In this document: piece after piece, positions 39,860-51,985 of the stretch
Layout: every line of letters begins with the position of its first letter
How positions within the stretch are numbered: position 1 is the stretch's first letter
Source of the DNA: Serilophus lunatus
Taxonomy: Eukaryota > Chordata > Aves > Passeriformes > Eurylaimidae
DNA: 64,000 nt
Assembly (NCBI GenBank): GCA_013399895.1
Contig: VXBA01001646.1
Coordinates: forward strand, 72,728-136,727
Reading direction: 5' to 3'
Made by a program: the position numbers and the translations under genes
The notes under the pieces: model-generated
Databases searched by the model: none
What the model was told of the DNA's origin: nothing
The model's input: only the letters and a program-made list of their open reading frames with translations

Positions 39860-39949
39860 TAATAATAACAATAACAATAACAATAACAATAACAATAACA
39901 ATAACAATAACAATAACAATAACAATAACAATAATAATAATAATAATAT
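39860..39949. repeat. (AATAAC)n / (AAT)n microsatellite
   Basis: About 12 hexamer AATAAC units are followed by six or so AAT units. In one frame it encodes a run of asparagines, which accounts for the 100-residue ORF at 39699-40001; that ORF is an artefact. Confidence 0.95.
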
Positions 39950-41118
39950 CTTTTGTGCTTCTTTGCTTGTTTGTTGCTTGCATATTTTCATTTTTATTTA
40001 AGTTTCAGTTGGAAAGAGAGAGGTTGTAAGCAGAAATAGTAAGAGAAAGAATATTTTCTTTTCCTAGTATCTTAAGAGCTGTTACGAAGCACTTGCCTAG
40101 AAACCATTCTTCCAGTAAATGGAGATGATCTGAAAACATTAAAGGAAACAATGCATTTCCTGTTAAAAATATTTCTTCAGGGCAAAAAAAAAAGAAATAT
40201 AAATTATTTAGAGTGTTCCTTAGGTTTGGAACAAATTTTTTATGAAACAGTCATGACCATGAGATAACAAATGTGAAAGCAACAGTTTTCGTACTCTTTG
40301 TGCTACAATAAGTTAAAGGTCTAGCTTAAATGATGGCTGACTGAACAGACAAACAGTTAAGGGCTTTTGTCATAGTAAAAAGTGTGTACAGACACATTTT
40401 TTTCATAGTAAAGAAGAAATCATTTTAGTTGAAAGAAGAAATATTTTGCTATACATCATTTAAAATAATTTTATTTGCCATTATAAAGATTTAATGTCTA
40501 ATGTAACCCCATCTTCTATAATAATTAACTGAAAGTTGTCTCTGAAAAAATATAAAAAATAAAGTAGTTCAATAAATTTAATATATTGAGTTATGCTCAC
40601 CAATGTTAATGCCCTGCTCTAATCCAGTATCAAATATTAACTTTTATGTAAGACCTCTGAATATTGTACATATTTTCAAAGATGCTAAATCCTTGATGTG
40701 TTTATTAGTAGCTCTTCTTTGGATGCCTCTTTACATTCATCCAAAATTATTATTTATTTAATCACAATATATAACAAACTCTTCTGGGTACAAGAGAAGC
40801 AAACAGAGGTCTTCTAATTATCTGGGCTTTTTTGATCCGAGAGTTGTTTTGTCTCATAATTTTTTAAAACATTGCCTAATTTTTATTGATTTAATATAAT
40901 AGTTTGAGGTCTCATTTATCTGGGGAAGAAAACTTGTAAAGGACGGGGTCCTTTGATTTTCAGTGCAGACTATGAGTTTACTGAATTTTATATACTATTT
41001 CTACACCCTAAAGTAAAATGAATGGGCAGCATGCAATTGTTTAGTGGAAACCAGTGGTATAGATATAATAAATGGTTGCTGAAAAATAAGAATCAATAGT
41101 ATAAAGTAACTGTTTATT

Positions 41119-41182
41119 AAAAAAAAAAAAAAAAAAAAGTAAATGTTTTCAACACANAAAAAAAGTGAATGTTTTCAACACA
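41119..41182. repeat. Poly-A run with near-duplicate flanks around a single N
   Basis: Twenty A bases are followed by an 18-base segment at 41139-41156, then one N (41157), seven A bases, and the same 18-base segment with one change (41165-41182). This looks like an assembly join rather than biology. Confidence 0.8.
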
Positions 41183-42449
41183 TGCTATTACATTTAGGGA
41201 ACTGAAAAACAATAACTTGTCATTTCCAGAGAGGGTTGTAATATGATAAATTGTCAAGAAAAAAAGGCAGCTTGATCATCACCGTTGTCTGCCAAGGATA
41301 TAGTTTATCAATGTCACTGCTATAATCACAAAGTGACTAAAGAAATTATATTCACATTTGTTCCTAGAAAACTTCTATGTGATGGCAAACAATAGAAGCT
41401 CCTCTTGAGGGTTGTCTAACAAATTATCCAGAAAGTATTCTAAAAGATTTTAAATTAAAGGTCTGCTATTAGAATCATGCCTCCCATTCATCCTTAATTA
41501 CCTTTTCCTCTTTTATAGCGTTTTTCTAGAAAACAAAGGTTGGGTTTTGTTTAAAATCTAAATATGTATAAGTTCTATCCCTTCTGTTTTCCTGAATTTT
41601 TTATCTTTTTTGTATTATATGACTCCAAAGAAATTTCAGGTAACTAATATGAGATAGACCAGATTAAACTTTAAAAAGTATTCAAGAAAATCAGAAAAAA
41701 AAAAAAGAGTTACTTTTTCTGTTTTGGATTACACATAAAGTGTAATCTGTCCAGTGCTTGGATAAAAAGAGAATGGAATATTCTTTCAACAGATGTGTCA
41801 TAGATTTAGATCATAAGTGTTTTTCTATGTGATTCTTAGTGAAAGTTAAGAAATGCAAAATAATATTTCCAATCCTTTGAATGTAACAATTTAGACATTT
41901 TCTTTCACCTCTTATTAGGTACCTGCAGATCCAGTCACAAGCCTGTTATACTTACTTCAGCATGTCCCAGTCCTATCTTTATCTCAGAATAGTGCCTGAC
42001 GACATATTACATTGAGAGTCAAATTGCTTTACTGAATTTTTTTATACAAGATTCTTTAAAAATATTTTTTAATTTTATGTTTATAATATCTATTTATATC
42101 ATAATAACATAATAAATTGCATATGTCTTGCATCTGGAAATATAGCTTAAATAGTTCAGACAAACTTCACTATATGTGCAAAATTGTTATAGTGAGAAAT
42201 AGTTCATAGTTCAAGTACAATTCAAAAACTATGTTACACCCCTCAATATAAGCAATAAGATAGCTAGTAGATCTGTGAGACCATACCTCAATTGTATAAA
42301 GCTTCCTTTCTTTAGGTTCCATCATAATTGTTCATCATAAGTTGAATTCTTGGATATTCTGGGACATTTCAAAAGGTAGTAAAATCCAAAACTTGTTCTG
42401 AGGTGCTGAACTGACATGCTTTCTCACTTTCTTAACTGTCTTGGCCAAC

Positions 42450-42610
42450 TAATCCAGCGACTTGAGTAGGTACCATTGTGTTCGCGTGGTCCCCATAGGG
42501 CTCCGTGTCATGTTTTTGTCTGCTCTTTCGCTTGACACATGCGAGTGACACCTCCTGGCCATGGCTGTAAGTGCACTGAAGAAAGTTCTGTTTCCGTGTC
42601 CCTGAAGGAC
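42450..42610. other. Small CpG-containing islet of unknown nature
   Basis: About six or seven CpG dinucleotides fall within 160 bases (for example TTCGCGTGG, CTCCGTGTC, TTTCGCTTG, ATGCGAGTG) in a region where CpG is otherwise rare. No ORF or known repeat matches. It could be a conserved element, an unrecognised exon or part of a young repeat. Confidence 0.35.
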
Positions 42611-43278
42611 AAGTGGTTTTTGGGTGACATTATTCTCTGTTATTGTTTGGTTGTTGTGGTTTTTTTTCTATTTTGTTCTCCATTTTAGTAAAATTGTTAT
42701 TCATTTTCTACACTTTGCTCAAAAGTCTCATATGTTAAAATTTATGGTAACTTGGAGGGAGGGTTTCTATTCCAGGAGGTCCCACCTACTGGGATACACT
42801 GTCTTCAAACTGAAACAAATATGTAATCTAGTTAGCTGGTTTTTAATAGCTCCTGATTTCAATAAACAATAACTAAAAGGTTCCAAGAAACGACACTTAG
42901 AATAGATATTCACAAATCAAATCAATGTGGAAACAGTATGGCACTGATTTTTGGCAGGAGGCCCAAAGATCATGCCCGTCAGTCTAGCTAACTTACAAAG
43001 GTTGGTACAACACACTAATTGCATCATTGGTATGATCTTCAAGAGAAGTGTCAGAATTTAGAATGACTCCAGGGTCATAACTGTTACACAAGAGATAAAG
43101 AGAACAAAATAAAACCCCTGCAGATTACACTCGAGGCCTTTTACATTAGTAAGCTAATCAATAGCAGCAGAGAATCAGGAGATGAGCAAAAACACAAAAA
43201 AACTTCACTTGCTCTAGAGAGAGGATGATCCTGCAAAAGTCAGAGCTTGGGAAAGAAAATGATAACATTGTAAATGGG

Positions 43279-43313
43279 GGGAAAAAAACAAAAACAAACA
43301 AACAAACAGAAAC
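43279..43313. repeat. (AAAC)n microsatellite
   Basis: The run comprises GGGG, seven A bases and then four or five AAAC units. It is a simple repeat only. Confidence 0.85.
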
Positions 43314-45489
43314 ACCAAATCACATCAAAGTACTCCTTTCTAAAATCTGATTTCATTTTGTTCTGTCCATTACTCCTCGTATTGCTTTCCAATTCTACCT
43401 TGTCCCAGCACTAAAAAGGAAATTTCCCCTCTGGAAGGTTTTTATCTGTTATGAACAGCATCAGAACTCCTTTTGGTATTTTTCCTCTGAGGGTAAGAAG
43501 TATATAAACCAAAGATCATTTTGTTTTCCAGTCTGACTGTATTACTGCACTTGAGGGGAAATTTGTCTTTATAAAAGAGTTTATGACATTTCAGTGCAAT
43601 GCAGTATGGTAACACTCAATAACTTTCATTTGGTTTTATTGCCCTTCCTTTTGCATTGGATTTATGTGTTCTTTATGAAAGACAGGAAAACATAATTGTT
43701 GTCCCTGCATTTTCTTTTCCAGAAGATAGTTTAAATGTGTGAAATTTCCAAAATTCATTATTTTTTTCCTAGCAATCTATATTTCCTCTCTTTCCAGGAT
43801 TTTTCCTTTTAATTCCGTTCTTTTCTGAGACCTACAACTGATTTCTATTAAAATCTAAAGTGCATGCAGAGAGTAAAGAAACTATTACAGGCACGAATGA
43901 TGTTATCCAAAGACAATGGTCAATTACAGTTTTGTTTAAGAAGACTAAAATATTTTACAGCATTCTGTCCACAAAGATACTAAGAATAGCTCATGTAAAT
44001 GGAAAACCATTTGAGAGAAAGACCTTTAAAAGAAAAAAAAAAAAAAGTTTACTTTTATTTACAGAAAATACTGAACTATTATTATTTTATTTCTATTGCC
44101 CTATCTTTATTGGTATATCTGTCATTATTATGTCTTAATAAACTTCAAGGAGCTTTTAGAACGTAAACTTTCCTTGATTATGTCTTTGAATATAATATTT
44201 TTAAAACTGGAATATTATACGCATGTTTGCACTCAAAAGGCTTACAGTAGTACTTACAAAAATTGCCAAAAATGCAGATGAATATTCTTGGAATGATTCC
44301 CTAAAATATTAGAACTTTTTTGATACAAAACACTGCTGTTTTAGTTTAAAATAATATAGTCACATATTTGAACGTGTGACTGTGTCAAACATTACTCTTA
44401 ATTGCAGTGAATATATATATGTCTTCTTCTTCTCCACTGAAATTAGAAACATTTTTCTTGTTTCATCCTAGTTACATACCCTTTTTTAAAATATATTTTT
44501 ATGATAAAAGACAGGTCTCTATCCATCTGTCAGATTTATTATCCTATTCCAGTGCTGTAATTTCTTCCCTGGTAGAAGTGACAAATGCATTCGAAAGATA
44601 TTTCTCAGCAACTTTCATTATAATAACCACAACCATCTGTATGACTAGAAAATCCCAGAGTGCATAATATCAAACAATGTCTCAAGGTGCAATTCACCAA
44701 TCTGGAAACACTACAGATTGAGTTACACTCATAACTGAGCTTGAAGACCTGCAGGCAATTTTTGATTCTTATCTCTTGATACTAATTAAGATACAACAGC
44801 AATGGCGCTCCTGCGAGAGTAGAAAGTGATGTTTTGTATTTTCTATTTAGTTAATGATTATTGTTTCATTGAAATAATTTAGTTTGGATAAAGTATCTTC
44901 TTTTTTTAACAAAGCAAAACGATATAACCAAACAACTAGTGAAGAATACTATATGGATCTAGAAATTATGTTAACAAACAGATGCAGTATTCTGAGTCAG
45001 AGATAGCCACTCTCATCAGTTGCCCAATTCTGAAATTGAGTTACTGATGTAAATTACAAGTGCTACTGAGGAAAGCTCCTTTGAGGTTTTCTGCATTAAT
45101 TTTTACTGTAAAGTACATTTGTTTATTTGTTTTCTGCAGGTGTCTTCCTGGCAATCTGACATTTGCACCATAGAGGGACAACAGATTTCCGTGCAGCGAC
45201 ATTGCTAAACACAAATTTCCCATAGCTTAAAAAGAACAAAGTCAGTTTTAATGAGAAGACTTTGTTCGCTTTTCTGTTCTTTAGCTAGAGTACAGCTAAT
45301 ATTGATCTTCGATTTTTAATTATGTTTTTGGATAGGGTTTCCAGTTTCCTAGCTTTAGAGCGTGGGGACACTGTTTAAGGAAAGGAGGCTTTCATAGTCA
45401 TTCTAATTGCCTTGAAAAAATAGGTTTCACAACAATCTAAAAGGTACTGATTAAAAATTATGTCTTATAGATACATTTTTAAGGGACGA

Positions 45490-45510
45490 GTTTCATTAGT
45501 CTAATGAAAC
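45490..45510. repeat. Perfect 21-base palindrome
   Basis: GTTTCATTAG and CTAATGAAAC are exact inverted copies around a single central T. It could be a homodimer binding site or simply chance. Confidence 0.9.
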
Positions 45511-47299
45511 ATGCTTATCAGAGGAAGATAGCAAGAAAATATTGGATGGTGCCCTAAGTAACTCCAAAGATACTTGAGAAATTAAGCGCATTTTTTCCCT
45601 CCCAGTGCAATCTGTAATGACTGAAAGAATTAGTCAGTGAGCAAGTCATTCAGAAATGAAAATTCTAGTGATTAAAAGAATGTAATTTTAGAAAAAGATT
45701 CAGTCCTGTTGTCAACAAAAGTATTTTTATGTCCAAGTTCTGCTTGCTCATGTCTCCCACTGATTTAATATAAATACAGTGTTCACCCTTAAGCTGATTG
45801 TAATGCTGATGTAAAATTGGCAGGATTTTCATTTCTTAGACTTTTCCCATTAGAATTTTCTGTAGTTCTCATATATTAAAAGAGAAAAAAAAAACAAGGA
45901 AGCAAAAAGTTCACCGTCACCATCTGTCATTGAGAATACTCTGAGTCATCAACTGTGCGAGGAGTTTATGGTGGACTATAATGACAGTTTTTAAGAAGTA
46001 TAATTAAAGGACCTACATAAGTTTTTTAGCAGTGGAGATGCCATCACAGGGAATGCTGCTTTTGACATAATTTGGAAGAAAATGAAAATATAGAGAAATA
46101 AAAATTTTAATTACTCTAATTTAGAGAAATTCTTTGTTTAGGTCTTCTAACTTTTCTTAATAAGCAGCACTTTCAGCACCATTACAAGAGAGTCAGTCCT
46201 TGCTCTTACATTCTACTCTTTTCTCTAATATTGGCAGTTCAAAATATAGGCAGTTTTAATTATGTAAATTAGCATGAAGGGTACTTTCAATTCAAAAATG
46301 TATTTCATTTTATATGTGAAAATAGCCAAGAAGATTGTCAACAGTGAGGATTAATATGAGAGTATTATTCTGCTCCTTCAAATATGGCTGTGACCCTTTG
46401 TGGACAATAAATATATTTTATAAAATGAAATCAGTATATTAAAAATAGTTTTTCCCAAATGATAGTATTATGAGAGGGGTTACTTATTTTCTTTTTAAGT
46501 TTATTTCAATAATCCCTAATTTAAAAATTTTTAGAATAGACATGTATATAAAACTTTTAATAGTCTAATTGAGAGAAAAGCTACAAAAGATGCAGATAAA
46601 ATATAATCAACTCAAAATTGCAATCTAAAAATCTTCAAGCAATTTCTCCTATAATAATCATGCTTATATTTAGATTAGACCAAAGAAAAAGGAACAGAGG
46701 CTTACATTCACAATTTAGACAAAAATACACTCATATTTTCCCTGGCAAAGCATTAACTGTGGTTTTAGAGGAAAAACAAACATTCTGAATCAAACAGCAT
46801 GTTCTTAGCCTCACTAATGCCTTCGATAGTTGTAATGATGTTGCTTCTATAACACACTGTATGGTCCAATCCTGCTGCACTGACATAAACGGCAGATAAC
46901 TCATTGAACAGAAAGAAGTTAGGATTTATGCGGTTATGTTAGAGATATGTTCATATGAATAAATGCTAAAAAAGAGAAAGTTAAAATAAACATACAAAAC
47001 CACCAATATATTATGCTGCATATTCTCTTTGGAAAGTTTAATCCGTTTGCTAAACTGAGGGAAATGCTCTTTGAGCAGTAACGTCTAGCTATTTTGTATG
47101 TTCCAGGGGGAGCAGTGATGACAGACTTCAAATTGCCCCAAGCCCTGTCATATGTTAAACAAGCTTACAGGTTGTTTTATGCTTTTAGATGCTATAGGCA
47201 TGACTCTGATCTTATTTGTACTGGGGTTTTTTTCTTCATAAAGTTACACTATCTACAATAGAGTTACTACTCATTATGTACTGTGAATTAGAAAGGATA

Positions 47300-47459
47300 G
47301 TAGTCACAGCACTGAGCCTGACAGAATCGAAGTCTTTGGACAATACTTGCAGGCACATGGTGTGGCTCTTGGAGGTGGTCCTGTGAAGGACTAAGGGTTG
47401 GACTTAATGATCCTTTTAGGTCCCTTCCAACTCAGCCTCTTCTGCGATTTTATGATATT
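47300..47459 (+). mobile_element. CR1 LINE 3' terminal fragment, plus strand
   Basis: This copy holds only the end of CR1: GAGCCTGACAGAAT, GGCACATGGTGTGGCTCTTG, GGTTGGACTTAATGATCCTT, AGGTCCCTTCCAACTCAG and a TTTTATGATATTC tail. It is heavily 5'-truncated, about 160 bases, with no coding capacity. Confidence 0.92.
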
Positions 47460-48082
47460 CAGCCCTTATATTTAATCTAATTTATTTTGCTGGAGTTTTT
47501 TACCTGAAGGGGTATGCATGTTTCCATGCATTTGAAATCCAACTTCACAACTTATTTGAATGTTTTACATATCTCAGGTTAACCCTGTAACACTTTCTCC
47601 CATTCATATTGATGCATCAATATAAGTTAATACAAATCTCAAAATGTGTTATTTTTCTTAATCGCATTCACTTTTCAACCATTTGTTTTGGAAAGGATGT
47701 TAGGAAAAAATGCAAACTTCTTTTTTTTAAGATAAGTCATGTTTTTTCATGGCAGATGATTGCATTTTGCCTCATTTTCTGAGATGATGGATTATGTCTG
47801 TTCATCTGTCAGCACATAGAATTCTTCTGATTCTTCCTGCAATTTGTAATAACATTGTTATCTAGTTAGATTCTGTTTCTTTTATACTGAGATGCAGGGT
47901 GCATATTTAAAGATAGTACCCTGATCAAGAATTTGCCTTTCTCCCCCCCCCCACCCACCCCCAATTTTGTTCATTATCAGACTCACATTGTGATTAAAAA
48001 CAAATATGCTCATATCCATAATAAAGCCACACTCTCATCTGGTTCACACCTAGTGAATTGTTAAGCAAAACCATTTCAATTC

Positions 48083-48182
48083 AAGCCTACCATACATCAC
48101 ATTTAGCCCGTAGCTCAAATTAATTGTATTTACCTACAATGGCAAGGTCTTTGTGCTTACTTGCCAATCTATCTGATGTGTC
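48083..48182 (+). repeat. Diverged local direct repeat, copy 1
   Basis: It shares, in order, AAGCCTACCAYACATMACATTT, then CTCAAATxAATxGTATTTACxT, ACAATxGxAAGGT, and TTGTGCTTAxTTGCCAAxxTA before TCTGATGYGTC with 48478-48616, in the same orientation about 395 bases away. Confidence 0.7.
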
Positions 48183-48477
48183 ATCTTGGTTTTATCTTGA
48201 TATTCATATCAGTGGTGTATCAGCTAAGCAGATATTTCCCACTAAATGTACTTGATAGAGGATATTTTTGTTTATTCTAACTAACTTTTGTAATTTTGTG
48301 ATAAGACATTTACTCTATGATTATTGCTTTCCGTACAAGGGATTATGCACAATAACTAGGATGTGTAAGCCACCTACCTGCATTAAAACATCCTTTCTCT
48401 TCACTTCAAGGTTATAGAAGGAAAAAGAAATTATCTTTTGCCCTTCAAATCTCCAACCTCAAGAGCAGAATATGTTT

Positions 48478-48616
48478 AAGCCTACCACACATAACATTTA
48501 ACCAGTAGGCATTTCCTAGTGCAGCTCAAATGAATAGTATTTACATACAATAGTAAGGTGCTATTTTGCCAACCTATTGCCAATTTGTGCTTAATTGCCA
48601 ACTTATCTGATGCGTC
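48478..48616 (+). repeat. Diverged local direct repeat, copy 2
   Basis: This is the partner of 48083-48182. It has two extra insertions, of about 16 bases after AACCAGTAG and about 20 bases around CTATTTTGCCAACC. It is either an old tandem duplication or two copies of an unknown repeat. Confidence 0.7.
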
Positions 48617-48960
48617 TGCTTTGACTGATTATGCTAAAGCTATTATGTCCATGTTGACACTTCCTATGAGAAAAAAAAAAAAAATAAAAAAGAGAGCCAA
48701 TAAGATTAACATCTTTCTGTTTTGTCTCAGTATAAGAAACTTTGCCCTCAAATTGTTGTTTTCAAGTCCTCTTGACTTCATGATGTCCACATGGCCCGTA
48801 AACCTACTTACGTATTTTTAAACGATTGTAACAACATAAACATTATTTATCTTACTGGACTAATTTTATGAACTAGGAAAACTCAGATAGTAACTATGTT
48901 ATTCTTGCAAAGATGAGAACCTGAAGCTCCAGAAACCTTTAATTATGTCTTTTTTCTTTC

Positions 48961-48979
48961 TTTTTTTTTTTTTTTTTTA
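48961..48979. repeat. Poly-T run
   Basis: About 19 T bases follow CTTTCTTTC. Mononucleotide repeat. Confidence 0.9.
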
Positions 48980-49715
48980 TGACAACGTATGTCCTCCCGT
49001 CTGTTTCTCTGTAAAAACAGGTTTACCACTTAGTCCTTGCATGCCTCACCGATACTAATTTTTCCACTAATCAGCTTCCTATTTCTCAGTACAGAGATTT
49101 GGTAGAAATTAACACCCTTTGAATCATAAATGACAATCAATGAAGTTTTATAATACATATTATTATATGTAAATTAGCCAGTTGATTTATTAATTACTTT
49201 TAGGGAATTAATTATCTGTGTAGTTCTTTTCCTGTGAAATAAGTTTTAATGCTAAACCGGTCATGTTTTGTCTTGGCTTCAGCTTTAACCAGAGATGTCT
49301 TAACTTCAACTATAACCAGAGGAATTTCTTCTGCTGTGTGTATACTCCATTCAGGAGAATTCAATTAGGCTTAGGTAGTACATCTGGGTTCTGAAGCCCA
49401 AATTCCAATTTAAGAATGGCTGCCAAATCACCATAATAATCAAAGTCACTTAAAACAGCAATCTGCAAGCCAGCATGGTGACTCTGAAGATTATTACTCC
49501 AGTCTGTTAGACAATCTGTTCATTAAGACTTTGGTTTTAGTCCTGGTATCACTCATTTGTTCGCACTTTGCTCTTGTTTCTCAGCCATGAGTTCCTGACT
49601 GGTACTCCAGAGAGGAATGTGAAAGATGAAAAGGGAGTTTTACAAGTGTTTTAATTGAACTAAAAAATACTGAAACTTTTCCCTGATATAAAAAGAACGG
49701 GAGGTATCCCAGGCA

Positions 49716-51336
49716 ATGTTTAAAGATGTTGTTAGGTCATGTAGAAAAAGAATTAGGGAAGCGAAGGCCCAGTTTGAGCTAAAATTGGGCACCTCTGTTA
49801 AGGATAATAAAAAGTGTTTCTATAAATACATTAATGGTAAAAGGAAGGATAAAGACAATCTCCATTCTTTATTAAATAAGAAAGGGAATGTAGTTATTGA
49901 AGATGAGGAAAAGGCAGAGGTACTCAATACCTTCTTTGTTTCTGTTTTTAATAGTAAAACTGATGGTCTACAGGACAAGTGGTTGCTTAAACCAGTTGAT
50001 ACTGATAGGGAACAGCATACTTTACCTGTGATCCAGGTGGAAGATGTTAGAGTCCTGCTGTCCCACTTAGATCCTCATAAGTCTATGGGACCTGATGGGA
50101 TTCATCCTAGGGTGCTGAGAGAGCTGGCAGATGTGCTTGCTANNNNNNNNNNNNNNNNNNNNNNNNNNNNNNNNNNNNNNNNNNNNNNNNNNNNNNNNNN
50201 NNNNNNNNNNNNNNNNNNNNNNNNNNNNNNNNNNNNNNNNNNNNNNNNNNNNNNNNNNNNNNNNNNNNNNNNNNNNNNNNNNNNNNNNNNNNNNNNNNNN
50301 NNNNNNNNNNNNNNNNNNNNNNNNNNNNNNNNNNNNNNNNNNNNNNNNNNNNNNNNNNNNNNNNNNNNNNNNNNNNNNNNNNNNNNNNNNNNNNNNNNNN
50401 NNNNNNNNNNNNNNNNNNNNNNNNNNNNNNNNNNNNNNNNNNNNNNNNNNNNNNNNNNNNNNNNNNNNNNNNNNNNNNNNNNNNNNNNNNNNNNNNNNNN
50501 NNNNNNNNNNNNNNNNNNNNNNNNNNNNNNNNNNNNNNNNNNNNNNNNNNNNNNNNNNNNNNNNNNNNNNNNNNNNNNNNNNNNNNNNNNNNNNNNNNNN
50601 NNNNNNNNNNNNNNNNNNNNNNNNNNNNNNNNNNNNNNNNNNNNNNNNNNNNNNNNNNNNNNNNNNNNNNNNNNNNNNNNNNNNNNNNNNNNNNNNNNNN
50701 NNNNNNNNNNNNNNNNNNNNNNNNNNNNNNNNNNNNNNNNNNNNNNNNNNNNNNNNNNNNNNNNNNNNNNNNNNNNNNNNNNNNNNNNNNNNNNNNNNNN
50801 NNNNNNNNNNNNNNNNNNNNNNNNNNNNNNNNNNNNNNNNNNNNNNNNNNNNNNNNNNNNNNNNNNNNNNNNNNNNNNNNNNNNNNNNNNTGGTCAGGCC
50901 ACAGCTCGAGTACTGTGTCCAGTTCTGGGCCCCTCAGTTTAAGGAAGATGTTGAGTTGCTGGAGTGTGTCCAGAGAAGGGCAACGAGGTTTTTGAAGGGG
51001 CTGGAGCACAAGCCCTATGAGGAGTGATTGAGGGAGCTGGGGTTGTTCAGCCTGGACAAGAGGAGGCTCAGGGGTGACCTTATTGCTGTCTATAACTACC
51101 TGAAAGGAGGTTGTAGTCAGGCAGGGGTCGGTCTCTTCTCTCAGGCTCCCAATGACAGGACAAGGGGACACAGTCTTATGCTGCATCAGGGAAGCTTTAG
51201 GTTGGATATCAGAAGGAACTTTTTCACAGAGAGAGTGATTTCCCATTGGAATGGGCTTCCCAGGGAGGTGGTGGAGTCACCGTCCCTGGATGTGTTTAAG
51301 GATAGGTTGGATGATGAACTTAGTTCCATGGTTTAG
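49716..51336 (+). pseudogene. CR1 ORF2 (reverse transcriptase) remnant, interrupted by gap and stop
   Basis: The first open part (49716 to the gap, 142 residues) contains the conserved CR1 stretch before the RT core and the KSMGPDGIHP motif at its end. After the gap the frame reads RPQLEYCVQFWAPQFKEDVE, LLECVQRRATRFLKGLEHKP, YEE and then TGA at 51025-51027, where CR1 normally has Arg. It continues in frame from 51028 with LRELGLFSLDKRRLRGDLIA, RTRGHSLMLHQGSFRLDIRR, FFTERVISHWNGLPREVVES and a normal stop after LSSMV. The frame before and after the gap differs by the stated N count, so gap length or a frameshift is unresolved. Intact ORF2 would copy CR1 RNA into the genome; this one lacks its 5' part. 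Confidence 0.92.
50143..50890. other. Assembly gap (748 N)
   Basis: Unsequenced bases fall inside the RT core of a CR1 copy, where repeats commonly break assemblies. The missing protein region in CR1 is about 330 residues by my recollection of the family, or roughly 1 kb. The stated length therefore looks short unless the copy has a deletion. Confidence 1.
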
Positions 51337-51857
51337 ATGATGGATTGGTGTTGGATAGGTTGTTAAGTCAGGTAAAAGGTTAGGCTTGATGATCTCTGCA
51401 GTCTTTTCCAACCTTGTTAATTCTGTGTTATTCTGTGTTATAATATAATAATGAAAATAGCATAATTTGATAGATAATCTCAATTTTTTGAAAAATATTG
51501 CTATTATCTAATTATATTTTTTTTTCTCCCAAATTGGTCATAAATCTTGTTTAATTTTCACTTGGGATACTTACACCAGTTCTAGGAGCTTTTTTCCAAA
51601 TATCATTGGTCTGAAGTTATAGACAGGAAAACAAATCTACAGAATGGAAACTAAACATTTTTTTATTCAAATCTTTAGGTCACAATGATCCTTTTATATT
51701 GTTACCAAGTATGATTAATTTCTCTATCAAGGAGATGTCTTAGATACAATGATTTTTGCAGTTTCCCATAGAACAGAATCATTTTAGCAAGCTGTAAGGA
51801 TTTGCTGAAAAAGTTATTTACACTGTATATGGTCAGTGTATATTTACCAGTTTGTCT

Positions 51858-51985
51858 ACAACATACACACTATACATGCACACATATACATATAGGTATA
51901 CATTTGTATGTGTGTAAATATATACACATATAAACACATTACATGCATATACACAAATATATACACATATACATGCAGTTACAGA
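51858..51985. repeat. Imperfect TA/CA microsatellite
   Basis: The region is made of TATACA, ACACAT and ATGCA units with many interruptions. It explains the tyrosine/valine/cysteine-rich minus-strand ORF at 51833-52066. Confidence 0.85.

Larger units (their letters stand above)
39131..47299. other. AT-rich non-coding DNA
   Basis: No gene was recognised. It contains the AATAAC microsatellite (39860-39949), a poly-A run with an assembly N (41119-41182), a small CpG-containing islet (42450-42610), an AAAC run (43279-43313) and a perfect 21-base palindrome (45490-45510). Confidence 0.5.
47460..49687. other. AT-rich non-coding DNA with a local duplication
   Basis: No gene was seen. There is a C-run at 47942-47962, a poly-T run at 48961-48979 and a pair of diverged direct repeats (48083-48182 and 48478-48616). 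Confidence 0.5.
49688..51441 (+). mobile_element. Relatively young CR1 LINE with an assembly gap, plus strand
   Basis: This is the best preserved CR1 here. The left part encodes the segment before and into RT (DVVRSCRKRIREAKA, NKKCFYKYINGK, EEKAEVLNTFFVSVFNS, HKSMGPDGIHPRVLREL). After 748 Ns the right part encodes the RT C terminus and the 3' UTR, and it ends in two 10-base ATTCTGTGTT units (51420-51440), the CR1 terminal repeat. The core RT motifs would lie in the gap. The 5' end is truncated near 49688, since the endonuclease region is absent. A TGA replaces the usual arginine codon at 51025-51027, so the copy is probably dead. Confidence 0.95.

Noticed and set aside
39699..40001. 100-residue ORF with a long asparagine run
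   Set aside because: It is the translation of the AATAAC/AAT microsatellite; no flanking protein domain.
50140..51246. 368-residue minus-strand ORF and 298-residue plus-strand ORF
   Set aside because: Most of their length is the N gap; the minus-strand frame is the shadow of CR1 on the other strand.
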